Assembly: GCF_002009015.1 (NCBI RefSeq)
Contig: NZ_LZDE01000331.1
Span: forward strand, 1 to 49,216
Reading direction: 5' to 3'
Length of the DNA: 49,216 nt
From: Microbulbifer mangrovi
GTDB taxonomy: Bacteria; Pseudomonadota; Gammaproteobacteria; Pseudomonadales; Cellvibrionaceae
Made by a program: the position numbers and the translations under genes. A model generated the notes under the pieces. The model was not told the origin of the DNA. It saw only the letters and a list, made by a program, of their open reading frames with translations, and did no database searches. Within the stretch, counting starts at the first letter, position 1. Each line of letters begins with the position of its first letter. Positions 1 through 7,904 of this stretch are shown piece by piece.

Positions 1-348
1 ACCCTCGCCTCCTATAATGCCGGCCTCGGTCATGTATACGATGCGCAGGATCTGGCGGAAGAAAAGGGCTGGGATCGCAGGGTCTGGTTCGACAACGTCG
101 AGAAGGCGATGCTGTTGCTGTCGGAAAAGAAATATTATGAAAAAGCCCGCTACGGTTATGCCCGGGGGCAAGAGCCATACGATTACGTGCGCAAGATTCA
201 GGCGCGTTTCCGCACTTATGTCGCGCTACTGGAGGACTATAAGCGCAGAGACGCCATCGAAACCGGATACCTGCTGGATTTCCTTTACCCGGAATTCCTG
301 CAAACCGCGCCCCGGTTTACGGTTATACAGCTTCCGGGCAACACCTGA
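1..348 (+). CDS. mltF: Membrane-bound lytic murein transglycosylase F-like, C-terminal part (5' truncated by window edge)
   Basis: The reading frame is open from base 1 and ends at the TGA at 346-348, so only about the last 115 residues are present. The visible protein begins TLASYNAGLGHVYDA, which matches the ASYNAGxGHV segment of the SLT (goose-lysozyme-like) transglycosylase domain. It continues with KGWDRRVWFDNVEKAML, a YARGQEPYDYVRKI segment and a short tail, the order seen at the end of MltF. Family members cleave the peptidoglycan glycan strand to 1,6-anhydromuropeptides at the outer membrane and carry an N-terminal solute-binding domain, which would lie off the window. The catalytic Glu is also upstream of the window, so activity cannot be judged here. 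The gene converges on the cytochrome gene at 414-1547. Confidence 0.88.
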   Translation, partial: TLASYNAGLGHVYDAQDLAEEKGWDRRVWFDNVEKAMLLLSEKKYYEKARYGYARGQEPYDYVRKIQARFRTYVALLEDYKRRDAIETGYLLDFLYPEFLQTAPRFTVIQLPGNT

Positions 349-379
349 CGGATAAAACCCGAATGCTGACAGGTTAAGA

Positions 380-407
380 GGCGGGCGGTGCACAGGCACC
401 ACCCGCC
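380..407. terminator. GC-rich hairpin between convergent genes
   Basis: Arms 380-391 and 396-407 pair over 12 positions with one mismatch around a 4-base loop. The hairpin sits in the 65-base gap between two convergent genes, where a terminator is expected. There is no clear T-run on either side, so it is at best an imperfect or Rho-assisted terminator. Confidence 0.35.
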
Positions 408-413
408 CATCCA

Positions 414-1547
414 TCAGCTGCAGTTACCGGGCATGGAGGCAATCCAGGCTTTCAACAGCTCGGTGCCCTCCTCATGGGTAAGACTGCGTCCGAGCTCCGG
501 CATCATCGCGCCGGGATCCTTCGACTCCACACGGAAGTTCAGGATCGACTCTTCCGGGCTACCCGGCACAATGGCAAACAGGCGATCACCCGAGCCAGTA
601 CCCGCAGCCACCGGGGGCTTGCAGACCCCGAGTTTACGCATATCCTCTTCCGCGCTGTACAGCATCAACCCTGAGGTATCCGCTGCCCCACTTGGGTTGT
701 GGCAGTGTCCGCAATTGATATCCAGATAGGAGCGCGCACGCTCGTCCAGGGATGCACTGGCATCGTTATAGCTGGCATTGTGTGGCACGTCCGCCAGTTC
801 CGGCAAACCACTCAGGTAGCCGACCTGTTGCCAGTAGGCCAGCTGGTTTTCGCTGCCACCTTCATAGGCGTATGACTTGTTCAGGTGACGGGCGCGCGGG
901 CCAATGGGGCGTACGGCTTTTTGTGTGTGGTTGTCCGCATGGCAACCGGCACACTGGTTTGAATCTGGCACCACATAGGTGAAGGCTTCACTGGAGCCAT
1001 CGTCACTGACCAGTTGCAGTCGTTTTGCCTCGCCTGCGATTTCCAGTACCGCATCGGTCTGGGCGTCGTTCCAGACATAGGGAAGCGCCTGCCAGCCATC
1101 CGCACGTTTGACCAGTATACGGGTCTCGATCAGCTTAACCTTGCTCAGGTTCAGGCCACTGCCGGCGAAGTCCCGGGAGTAGTCATCGGTACGCAAAACA
1201 GAACCGTCTTCAGCCAATGGATAGTAGAAGGTCTTGCTGATTACGGTACCCACCGGGTAATTGAAATCTTCATCCCCGTATTCGGCACTGGTACCTTGCG
1301 GCATCCATACCGTTCGCAGCTTGTGGGCATAGTCGGTAAACAGCGCGGTGTTGAGGTCGTAGGGTACGACGCCGTCGTTCAGCGAGAGCTCGCCGTTGAG
1401 AGCTTCGACCACATGCCACTGACTCAGGTTATCCGGTACCGAACTTCTTTCGTGCAGGGTGACCGGTTCGCGGGATGTACCACAGCCCGCGAGGGTAAGG
1501 GCCACCGCGGCGGCCCCCAACCATTTGGACAAAAACAGCTTACGCAT
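414..1547 (-). CDS. SO2930-family di-heme c-type cytochrome lipoprotein
   Basis: This 377-residue protein starts with a lipoprotein signal (LTLAGC, lipidated Cys22), so it should be anchored in the envelope. Two c-type heme motifs are visible: C199-A-G-C-H203 and C279-G-H-C-H283. The N-terminal half (YDLNTALFTDYAHKLR, then YPVGTVISKTFYY) is typical of the family described from Shewanella SO_2930. That family occurs in two-gene pairs with a beta-helix protein, as here: the start overlaps the end of the upstream beta-helix gene by 8 bases, so the two are probably translated together. The role of the pair is unknown; the heme motifs suggest periplasmic electron transfer or oxidation of an unknown substrate. 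The family assignment is confident, the function is not. Confidence 0.9.
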   Translation of the reverse strand: MRKLFLSKWLGAAAVALTLAGCGTSREPVTLHERSSVPDNLSQWHVVEALNGELSLNDGVVPYDLNTALFTDYAHKLRTVWMPQGTSAEYGDEDFNYPVGTVISKTFYYPLAEDGSVLRTDDYSRDFAGSGLNLSKVKLIETRILVKRADGWQALPYVWNDAQTDAVLEIAGEAKRLQLVSDDGSSEAFTYVVPDSNQCAGCHADNHTQKAVRPIGPRARHLNKSYAYEGGSENQLAYWQQVGYLSGLPELADVPHNASYNDASASLDERARSYLDINCGHCHNPSGAADTSGLMLYSAEEDMRKLGVCKPPVAAGTGSGDRLFAIVPGSPEESILNFRVESKDPGAMMPELGRSLTHEEGTELLKAWIASMPGNCS

Positions 1548-2859
1548 CGACTACCTCATTGATTGCGTGTTGCTCTTCCTGAGGTTTCTCCTGTTCGCCG
1601 TCAAAGTCCAGGACGATTTGCGGCAGCTTTTTCAGGCTGCAACTGTGTGCAGCAATGTCCGTCGAGATATTCTTGAAATCGTTCTGGACATCGATATTGA
1701 TGATGCCAACCCCTTCGTTCTCGATACACAGCTTGAGTGCTTCTGGCAGTTCGCCATCCACCATTTTCTTGCTGTCGATAGCGCCGTCCCACAACACATC
1801 CGGCAGGCTGCCGGTCAACCCGAACTTCGCGACCTTCAGGGCCTTCAGCTCCAGGTGATCCGGCGAAGAGCCGCCACCGGTGAAGGTGTTATCGTAGATA
1901 TAAATACCTTCCGGGTAAGGGTCGAAGTTTTCCTGGGTGGATTTGTCGCTGTAATAGCCGGCTGCGAAATAGCTGCTGACGATCACGTTCGCGGTATCGT
2001 TATCCGAGATTTCGTTGTTGAAGATCTCCACGAAATCATTCGAGTTGATCACCACACCAGAGCCCGCAGGTACCGCTGCCACCGGGGTGCCCTCGTGGCC
2101 AAAGTTCTCGGTATTGTTCTTGTACACCTTGTTGTTATACACCCGGGTGCTGTGGCCCGGTTGCGGCAGGTTCGGCATGTTGAATACTAGGATACCGCCG
2201 GTGTTGTTGGTCGCCACGTTGTCGTACACATCGGCACCAATGGTGTTCTCGATCTCAATGCCCGCCACATTGAATTCCGCACGGTTGTTCCGCACGATCA
2301 CATTGCGAGACTGCCCGACATAGATGCCGGCGTCGGATGCGCCGATGGCAACGGTACCTTCCACCAGGGTATTTTCCGTCTGTACCGGGTAAATCCCATA
2401 AGCGCCATTTTCTGTGGCCGGCCCATTGGTCCACTCCACGCGAATGTCGCGGATGATGATGTTCTTGCCTTCGTTCACCTTCAGCGCATCGCCGATCGTG
2501 TCTTCGATCGCGAGACCTTCAATGGTGAAATCGCTGGCGTTGACCAGCAGGCCTTCCGCGCCCTGAATCTGGTTTTTGAACGACAGGATGGTTTTGTCCA
2601 TACCCGCACCACGGATGGTAACGCCATCGACATTCAGCGAAAGACTGCGATTCAACTCGTAGCGCCCTGCCGGAATTTCAATGACATCGCCGGACTGCGC
2701 CTGAATCAGCTGCTTGAGGAGTTGCTTTTGAAAATCCGCGGTAGCCGCCGCGGTCTCCGCGCTGGCACCGGCATCGTGACTGTTTGGGGCATTGTCCTGG
2801 GAACAGGCGGCTGCCATCGCGGCAAGTAAAAATACACCCAGTTTGGCTGGTGTTTTCAT
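1540..2859 (-). CDS. Parallel beta-helix repeat lipoprotein, SO2929-type partner of the cytochrome
   Basis: A 439-residue protein with lipoprotein signal (AMAAAC, Cys19). From about residue 45 onward it shows a run of right-handed beta-helix turns: repeated short units such as VTIRGAG, FTIEGLAIEDT, IIIRDIRVEWT, NVIVRNNRAEFN and GVVINSNDFVEIFNN, the pattern of pectate-lyase/NosD-like PbH1 repeats. Family members occur next to a di-heme cytochrome, as here, and the pair can also be fused. Beta-helix proteins often bind or cleave polysaccharides, but no catalytic site can be assigned, so an enzymatic role is not claimed. The start is supported by GGGAG five bases upstream of the ATG. It is the first gene of a two-gene minus-strand operon. 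Confidence 0.88.
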   Translation of the reverse strand: MKTPAKLGVFLLAAMAAACSQDNAPNSHDAGASAETAAATADFQKQLLKQLIQAQSGDVIEIPAGRYELNRSLSLNVDGVTIRGAGMDKTILSFKNQIQGAEGLLVNASDFTIEGLAIEDTIGDALKVNEGKNIIIRDIRVEWTNGPATENGAYGIYPVQTENTLVEGTVAIGASDAGIYVGQSRNVIVRNNRAEFNVAGIEIENTIGADVYDNVATNNTGGILVFNMPNLPQPGHSTRVYNNKVYKNNTENFGHEGTPVAAVPAGSGVVINSNDFVEIFNNEISDNDTANVIVSSYFAAGYYSDKSTQENFDPYPEGIYIYDNTFTGGGSSPDHLELKALKVAKFGLTGSLPDVLWDGAIDSKKMVDGELPEALKLCIENEGVGIINIDVQNDFKNISTDIAAHSCSLKKLPQIVLDFDGEQEKPQEEQHAINEVVDA

Positions 2860-3401
2860 GGAATCTCCCGATTTCCTTTGTCGTTTTTATCGCGGTTTTT
2901 AGTTATTCAACCTCGGCCCCAACCTCGCACTACAACGGCCTGTATCAAGGTCAGCACTGTCAGATAGAGCCTGAAGATCGGTATTGGAATCGAATATAAG
3001 GTGACCCAAAATCCCAAACCGTTATTAATTGGTACGCTTGTACCAACTATAAAGCGCAGATTACGTCGACTGGCTTTGGCTGGATAGTATCCAATGCCCC
3101 GCGGTGGAACAACGGGAAAAATGGAATTGTGTCTCGTATTAACCAGTTAATAGATGACCTGGCGGTCGCAGTTTCGAATAAATCTCACGCATCACAGACT
3201 GCGGCGAGTCACCGCAGGTAATACAGAGGAATAACGTCTCGAAGCACTGTCGCAGGATTGAGGTGCGAAACAGGGACAGGAAATGGAAGGAATAATTTTG
3301 GGGGGACCCAGCCTGCCGCCCGCTGGACGTTAACCACAGTTGGCGGCAGGCGAGGAATGCTAGCGCTGATTACTCCTGGCTGAGCTGCGCTATGCCGCTG
3401 C
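2860..3401. other. 542-base intergenic region, no gene seen
   Basis: It separates the start of the beta-helix gene from the end of the Yip1-family gene, both on the minus strand. It should carry the promoter of the beta-helix/cytochrome pair, but no clear -35/-10 pair could be picked. The only clear structure is the inverted repeat at 3311-3351. Short open frames here have no recognisable protein signature. Confidence 0.5.
3311..3351. repeat. 10-bp perfect inverted repeat (stem-loop)
   Basis: GCCTGCCGCC at 3311-3320 pairs exactly with GGCGGCAGGC at 3342-3351 around a 21-base spacer. It lies 50 bases downstream of the stop of the minus-strand Yip1-family gene and could act as its terminator, although no T-run follows. 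A protein-binding palindrome for the next operon is an alternative. Confidence 0.45.
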
Positions 3402-4004
3402 TCAATGTTGGAATACCGGAGCCGCGACATAGCTCCAGAAAAGCACGGTTGCCACCATCACGACCACGGCCATTACCAGACAGACGGTAACTACGGCACT
3501 GGCGAACAGGAAGCCGCGCTCTTCATTAACATCCAGCACAATGGGAATACCCACATACAGCAGGTATACCGCGTATGCCACGGCCAGGGTGGCAAGCAGA
3601 ATATCCAGCCAAAGGATCGGGTAAAGACCGGCAGCACCGGCGACAAAAATCGGCGTGGCGGTAAAGCTCGCAATCACTATGCCCTTCATCGGGTGCGTCT
3701 TGGCGCCGTAGGTTTTTGCCATCCAGTGAATAAAATAACCGACAGCGACCACCGCCAGGATCATGGTGACGTAGAACACGGCAACCAGTGAAAGGGCACT
3801 GTTACTGGTCAGGGTGCGTACTTGACCGCCACTGCCAATATTCCAGCCGATTTCTGTTGTCCCGAAGTACCAGCAGAGCGCCGGTAACAGAGCCAGAACA
3901 ACGACGTAAGGGATCTGACGGTTGAATCCTTTTTCAGACAAACCGGCAATTTCATGCCACTGCCTGCGCGGTTGTACCATCAGGCCGTAGAGATGATTCA
4001 GCAT
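3402..4004 (-). CDS. Yip1-family multi-pass inner membrane protein
   Basis: The protein has about 200 residues and five hydrophobic helices (starting near IPYVVVLALLPAL, LSLVAVFYVTMIL, IVIASFTATPIFV, LDILLATLAVAYAV and VVTVCLVMAVVVM). The N-terminal MLNHLYGLMVQPRRQW matches the opening of bacterial Yip1-domain proteins. The function of bacterial Yip1 proteins is not established. The start at 4004 is chosen over the upstream GTG at 4019 because AGGAG (4012-4016) lies seven bases before it. It is monocistronic between two gaps. Confidence 0.8.
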   Translation of the reverse strand: MLNHLYGLMVQPRRQWHEIAGLSEKGFNRQIPYVVVLALLPALCWYFGTTEIGWNIGSGGQVRTLTSNSALSLVAVFYVTMILAVVAVGYFIHWMAKTYGAKTHPMKGIVIASFTATPIFVAGAAGLYPILWLDILLATLAVAYAVYLLYVGIPIVLDVNEERGFLFASAVVTVCLVMAVVVMVATVLFWSYVAAPVFQH

Positions 4005-4486
4005 TCCCATTCTCCTCACTCGCGAGGAACCGCACGGCTTGTGACCGTGGGGGAGAGCCTTCTAAGGAGTCACAGACGTAACCCGACTCCTGTGTCTCAA
4101 ATTGATCTGGATACTACTTGTCAAAGTGAGGGATACCGCCAAAGGCTTTTCCCAAAAGTTCCAGTTTCTTATTGTTGACACTGCCGGTAACAAACCGCCA
4201 GCGTATTGCCCGCGCAGGGCGCGAACTCCAGCCGAGAAACCTGCGGTACTGCGTTCATTGCAGCGCTAGCAGGTTTTTTTCAGGGCACCCTAACGTTGTA
4301 ACACCCCGGTCATTCAAGTCAACGCAACCGTAGTAATTTACGCAAAAAAAAAGCGGCCGTTTCCACAGGAAACAACCGCATTTCTGCGAGTGCTACTTAA
4401 ACACTCGATCGCCCGAGATTGACACTTCCAGACTCTGAAAGAAAAGGAATCCCGCCAGGCTGATTTCCCTCCCAAAGAAAATCGCG
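4005..4486. other. 482-base intergenic region with the ilvE terminator
   Basis: It lies between the start of the Yip1-family gene and the end of the aminotransferase gene, both on the minus strand. It contains the strong terminator at 4344-4379 and, presumably nearer 4005, the promoter of the Yip1 gene. No coding signature is visible. Confidence 0.5.
4344..4379 (-). terminator. Intrinsic terminator of ilvE
   Basis: Read on the minus strand, a 12-bp stem (arms 4368-4379 and 4353-4364, two G-U pairs) with a 3-base loop is followed by nine T (4352 down to 4344). It lies about 110 bases beyond the aminotransferase stop codon. Confidence 0.8.
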
Positions 4487-5551
4487 TCAGTAAGCCGCCA
4501 CCTGCACCATTTGCATCCAGCCAAAACGATCTTCCGCCCTCCCCTCCTGGATATCCAGTAACGCGCGCCGCAGTTGCTCAGCGACTGGCCCCGGAGCCTG
4601 GTCTAAGCGGTAACGCTTATCGCCATCCCCAAGCTCGCTGATAGGGCTGACAATGGCAGCAGTACCGCAAGCGAAAGCCTCACTGCAGGTCCCGGATGCC
4701 ACGAGCGCCAACAGGTCATCAATGTCCATTTCCCGCTCATGTACCTCGAGTCCCATATCGCGGGCCAGGGTCAGCATGGAATCCCGGGTAACCCCTTCGA
4801 GGATGGAACCGTTCAACGCGGGTGTATGCAGACTACCATCCATTACAGCAAAGAAGTTCATCCCGGACAGTTCATCAATGGAGTGACGGTTGCCCGGGTT
4901 GAGCCACAAGGACTGGTCATATCCCCGTTCCTTGAGGCGGGCAATACTGAGCAATGACGCCGCGTAGTTGCCCCCCACCTTGGCATCGCCGGTGCCGCCC
5001 ACAGCCGCGCGACTGTCTTCACGCTCCACCCACAGGCGCATGTTGCCCGCATGGTAGGCCTCGGAGGGGCTGGCAATCACGTAGAATTCGTAATCTCGGC
5101 TAGCGGTAACCGAGAGGTCCGGCTGGGTGCCCATCAGGAAGGGGCGAATATACAGGGACTCACCGCTGTTGCCCGGAATCAGGGTTGCACAATGCGCCGC
5201 CACGGTACGAACCGCGTCCATAAATAGTGCTTCAGGCACCGGAGGCATGCACAGGCGACGTGCTGAGTGTGCCATGCGCTGGGCATTGCGTTCGGGGCGG
5301 AACAGACCGACGCCACTGCCACAGCGATAGGCCTTGAGTCCCTCAAAGCAGGACTGGGCGTAGTGCAGCACCTTAGCCGCGGGATCCAGGGCCAGGGGGC
5401 CATAGGGGACCAGTTCGCCGTCGCTCCAGCGCCCGTCCTGATAGCGGGCTCGGAACATCACCGGGGCCATGACGGTGCCAAAACCAAGGCGCTCCGGCAT
5501 TTCAAATCCCCGCAGGCTGGCGATGGCTTCAGGTTGTATTGTTATGCTCAC
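4487..5551 (-). CDS. ilvE: Branched-chain amino acid aminotransferase, type II
   Basis: This PLP-dependent class IV aminotransferase interconverts leucine, isoleucine and valine with their 2-oxo acids using glutamate/2-oxoglutarate, in the cytoplasm. The 354-residue length and motifs fit the group II (eukaryote-like) BCAT family rather than the shorter group I IlvE: VLHYAQSCFEGLKAYR, the GESLYIRPF segment, the PLP lysine in GDAKVGGNYA (about Lys191), and GVTRDSMLTLARD near the cofactor phosphate. The start at the GTG 5551 is preferred because GGGAG lies six bases upstream; a TTG at 5587 would add 12 residues unlike the family. No other ilv or leu genes are nearby, so it is a stand-alone gene with its own terminator. 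Confidence 0.93.
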   Translation of the reverse strand: MSITIQPEAIASLRGFEMPERLGFGTVMAPVMFRARYQDGRWSDGELVPYGPLALDPAAKVLHYAQSCFEGLKAYRCGSGVGLFRPERNAQRMAHSARRLCMPPVPEALFMDAVRTVAAHCATLIPGNSGESLYIRPFLMGTQPDLSVTASRDYEFYVIASPSEAYHAGNMRLWVEREDSRAAVGGTGDAKVGGNYAASLLSIARLKERGYDQSLWLNPGNRHSIDELSGMNFFAVMDGSLHTPALNGSILEGVTRDSMLTLARDMGLEVHEREMDIDDLLALVASGTCSEAFACGTAAIVSPISELGDGDKRYRLDQAPGPVAEQLRRALLDIQEGRAEDRFGWMQMVQVAAY

Positions 5552-6377
5552 AAAGCGCTCCCACTGAAATTCCACAGTTACGGTCAATCCAGCGGATTAT
5601 GGCTCTATCCGCCGCACTTTCCAAATGTCACAACCAATATATCGTTAGACTGCGCAATAAATAAGCCATTTCAAACTCACCCTTAGGACAGAAATCTCGC
5701 CACCAGGCTATTCGTCCACGGAACCGACCGGAGCACCTTCCCCGTAAAGATCCGCACTCACGGCGGCAGCAAGGAAGCCTCAACCGACAAGCTAGCCCTC
5801 CCCCAGCGGTACAGGAGTCACCAGCCGACAGAATTTTCCCCACTACGAAATTTTTGGCACCCGCTTTTGTGAGAATTCCCCCCCACCTCACCCCCTGCTG
5901 CCAGACTCAAGAAACCTCTGAACAGGTCGTCTTTGCGCCTAACTTCTCCACTGGGTACACAACGTCTTCAACGGTAAAAATCTTTTGACGCATCAGCGAA
6001 CAGCGCCGACAAGACAGTACAAATCGCCGCTGGCGCGCCACCCCACCCGGGGAAGCAAAGGACGAAAATTCGTTGGCTATACTCAAAATACATGGACGGT
6101 GAACAGCAAATGCAAGGGAAACCAATGCCTTTTTTCGGCTTGAGAAATTCCCTCTTCACCAGAGTCCAGTGTCGATATAGACAACACACCGGGTAACCGG
6201 CAGGAAAGCAGACGAACCACACGTCAGGGAGAGAAGTCTCGCGCAACCGGGGTTGCAGTGGCCACAAATTGGCCTGTCTAACAACCCCATCTGATCGCGG
6301 GTTTCGAGCTCGGCGGCACCTGTTTTTTAACAGTCGCCGGCGAGTCAGGCACAACATGGAATGGAAGTGGTTCAACC
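5552..6377. other. 826-base divergent intergenic region, no gene seen
   Basis: The largest gap in the window, between divergent genes (ilvE to the left, the envelope cluster to the right). Open frames up to about 138 codons exist on the minus strand but they are rich in Arg and Cys, have no ribosome site and look like chance frames. It should contain the promoters of ilvE and of the cluster. I see no clear sigma-70 pair, no repeat and no RNA structure I can name. Confidence 0.5.
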
Positions 6378-7673
6378 GTGACACAGACAGATACCAGCAA
6401 CACTTTTGCTATCGGCTTGATGTTTACAGCCTCAGCTCTGCTGTGTGGCTCTGTTGCGGCGGAGGAAATCTCCGCACTCGACAATGCCAAGGCTCCTCCA
6501 GCGGCTTATATAGAAGCGGCCTCAAAACCACTGGAAAAACCCAAACGACAGCTACGCCCGTCAAAAGCCGCCGATGACTACCGCCAGCGCATCGAGGAGA
6601 TGGAAGCAGAATTCGGTGCTTACGGTGCCGGACTGGATGAACAGCTGATGGGGCTAGGATCTGCCCTACAACGCAGCGGCGCACATGAGTTAGCGATTTC
6701 AGAGTTTCGCCGCGCCATGCTGATTAATCGCGTGAACGAAGGGCTTTATTCCCTCAACCAGGTACCGATGATCGAGCGCATGATCGAAAGCCAGATAGCG
6801 CTCAACCAGTGGGAAGAAGCCAATGACAACCACGAGTACCTTTTCTGGCTGCATGTAAAAAATTATGGGGAAAAAGACCCTCGCATGCTGCCGATCATCA
6901 ATCAATTGAGCAACTGGCACCTGCAGGCCTACATCGACGAAAAAGGAGCCACCCTTTTCGAGCATCTGATCAATGCCACCAACCTGTATGCTCTCGCGGT
7001 AGATATCATTTCGCAAAACTTCGGCGCCAATGACTTGCGACTGGTTGAAGCCCTGCGCGGCCTCAAGGCCACTAACTACTACCTCGCCACTTATTCCGGC
7101 GAGCCTCAGGAAGCCATTGTGGTGAACACCAGCTTCGGCGGAGGCAATATGGACCAGCAGCGCCGTGCGCAACTGGACCACTACCGTATCAACAGTTTCA
7201 GTTCAGGTAAAACCGCGATCACCAAGATCATGGATGTTTACCAGAAAAACCCGAGTTCGCCACCGGCCGCTTCTGCGAAAGCAAAAGTGGAACTGGGCGA
7301 CTGGTACATGATGTTCAACAAGTGGCACTCCGCGCGTGAAACCTACGGTGAGGCCTACCAGGCGCTATGGGACAACGGCGCTACCAATCAGGAGATCGAT
7401 GAGATCTTCGGTCGTCCTGCGGCACTGCCAACTCTGCCGCTGTTGGATGAAGACCGAGAAGCGCTCGCGAATAGCTATGTAACCGTGTCGTATGACGTCA
7501 CCGCATTCGGTAAGGCGCGCAATATCCAGATCCTGAGTGCGCGCCCGGAAAGTAAGGTAAGCATCCGTTCTCGGGTACGCAATGTTCTTAAAAAGGCGAA
7601 GTTCCGGCCGCGGTTTGAGAACGGCGAGCCGGTGGAAACTACCGGCATCGTGCAGAGATTTGTATTCGACTGA
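6378..7673 (+). CDS. Secreted protein with TPR-like helices and a C-terminal TonB_C-like domain
   Basis: A 431-residue protein with an N-terminal signal peptide (hydrophobic FAIGLMFTASALLCGS, cleavage near VAA-EE, residue 28). The middle (about 65-350) is helical and TPR-like, with units such as GSALQRSGAHELAISEFRRA and LGDWYMMFNKWHSARETYGE. The last 70 residues (YVTVSYDVTAFGKARNIQIL, then RSRVRNVLKKAKFRPRFENG) match the TonB C-terminal fold found in secreted TPR proteins. With a cleavable signal and no membrane anchor it cannot be a normal TonB energy transducer. It starts with GTG at 6378 with only a weak ribosome site. It is the first gene of the co-oriented envelope cluster, 231 bases before the next gene. 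Function is unknown. Confidence 0.8.
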   Translation: MTQTDTSNTFAIGLMFTASALLCGSVAAEEISALDNAKAPPAAYIEAASKPLEKPKRQLRPSKAADDYRQRIEEMEAEFGAYGAGLDEQLMGLGSALQRSGAHELAISEFRRAMLINRVNEGLYSLNQVPMIERMIESQIALNQWEEANDNHEYLFWLHVKNYGEKDPRMLPIINQLSNWHLQAYIDEKGATLFEHLINATNLYALAVDIISQNFGANDLRLVEALRGLKATNYYLATYSGEPQEAIVVNTSFGGGNMDQQRRAQLDHYRINSFSSGKTAITKIMDVYQKNPSSPPAASAKAKVELGDWYMMFNKWHSARETYGEAYQALWDNGATNQEIDEIFGRPAALPTLPLLDEDREALANSYVTVSYDVTAFGKARNIQILSARPESKVSIRSRVRNVLKKAKFRPRFENGEPVETTGIVQRFVFD

Positions 7674-7904
7674 AGACAGCAGGAAGGAAAGAGGAATTAT
7701 CGTGTTCGACTGATGTAGCGAGGTTGGTTTGCGTCCGCCGGGACTCAGGAAATGTTTCAGGTAGCCACAATACGCAGTGTAAAAACTGGCACCAGAAATA
7801 CTCAATTCTGCAAACCCCGAGGGACAAAAACTGTCGAACAGACAAGGAGCAAAACGGGTCGCCGCGATTTCGCTGCGGCCCGTGAACGCATCAGGAGAAA
7901 GCTC

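Noticed and set aside
5968..6384. 138-codon minus-strand frame in the large gap before the cluster
   Set aside because: Cys- and Arg-rich, no ribosome site, no signature; the gap is treated as non-coding.
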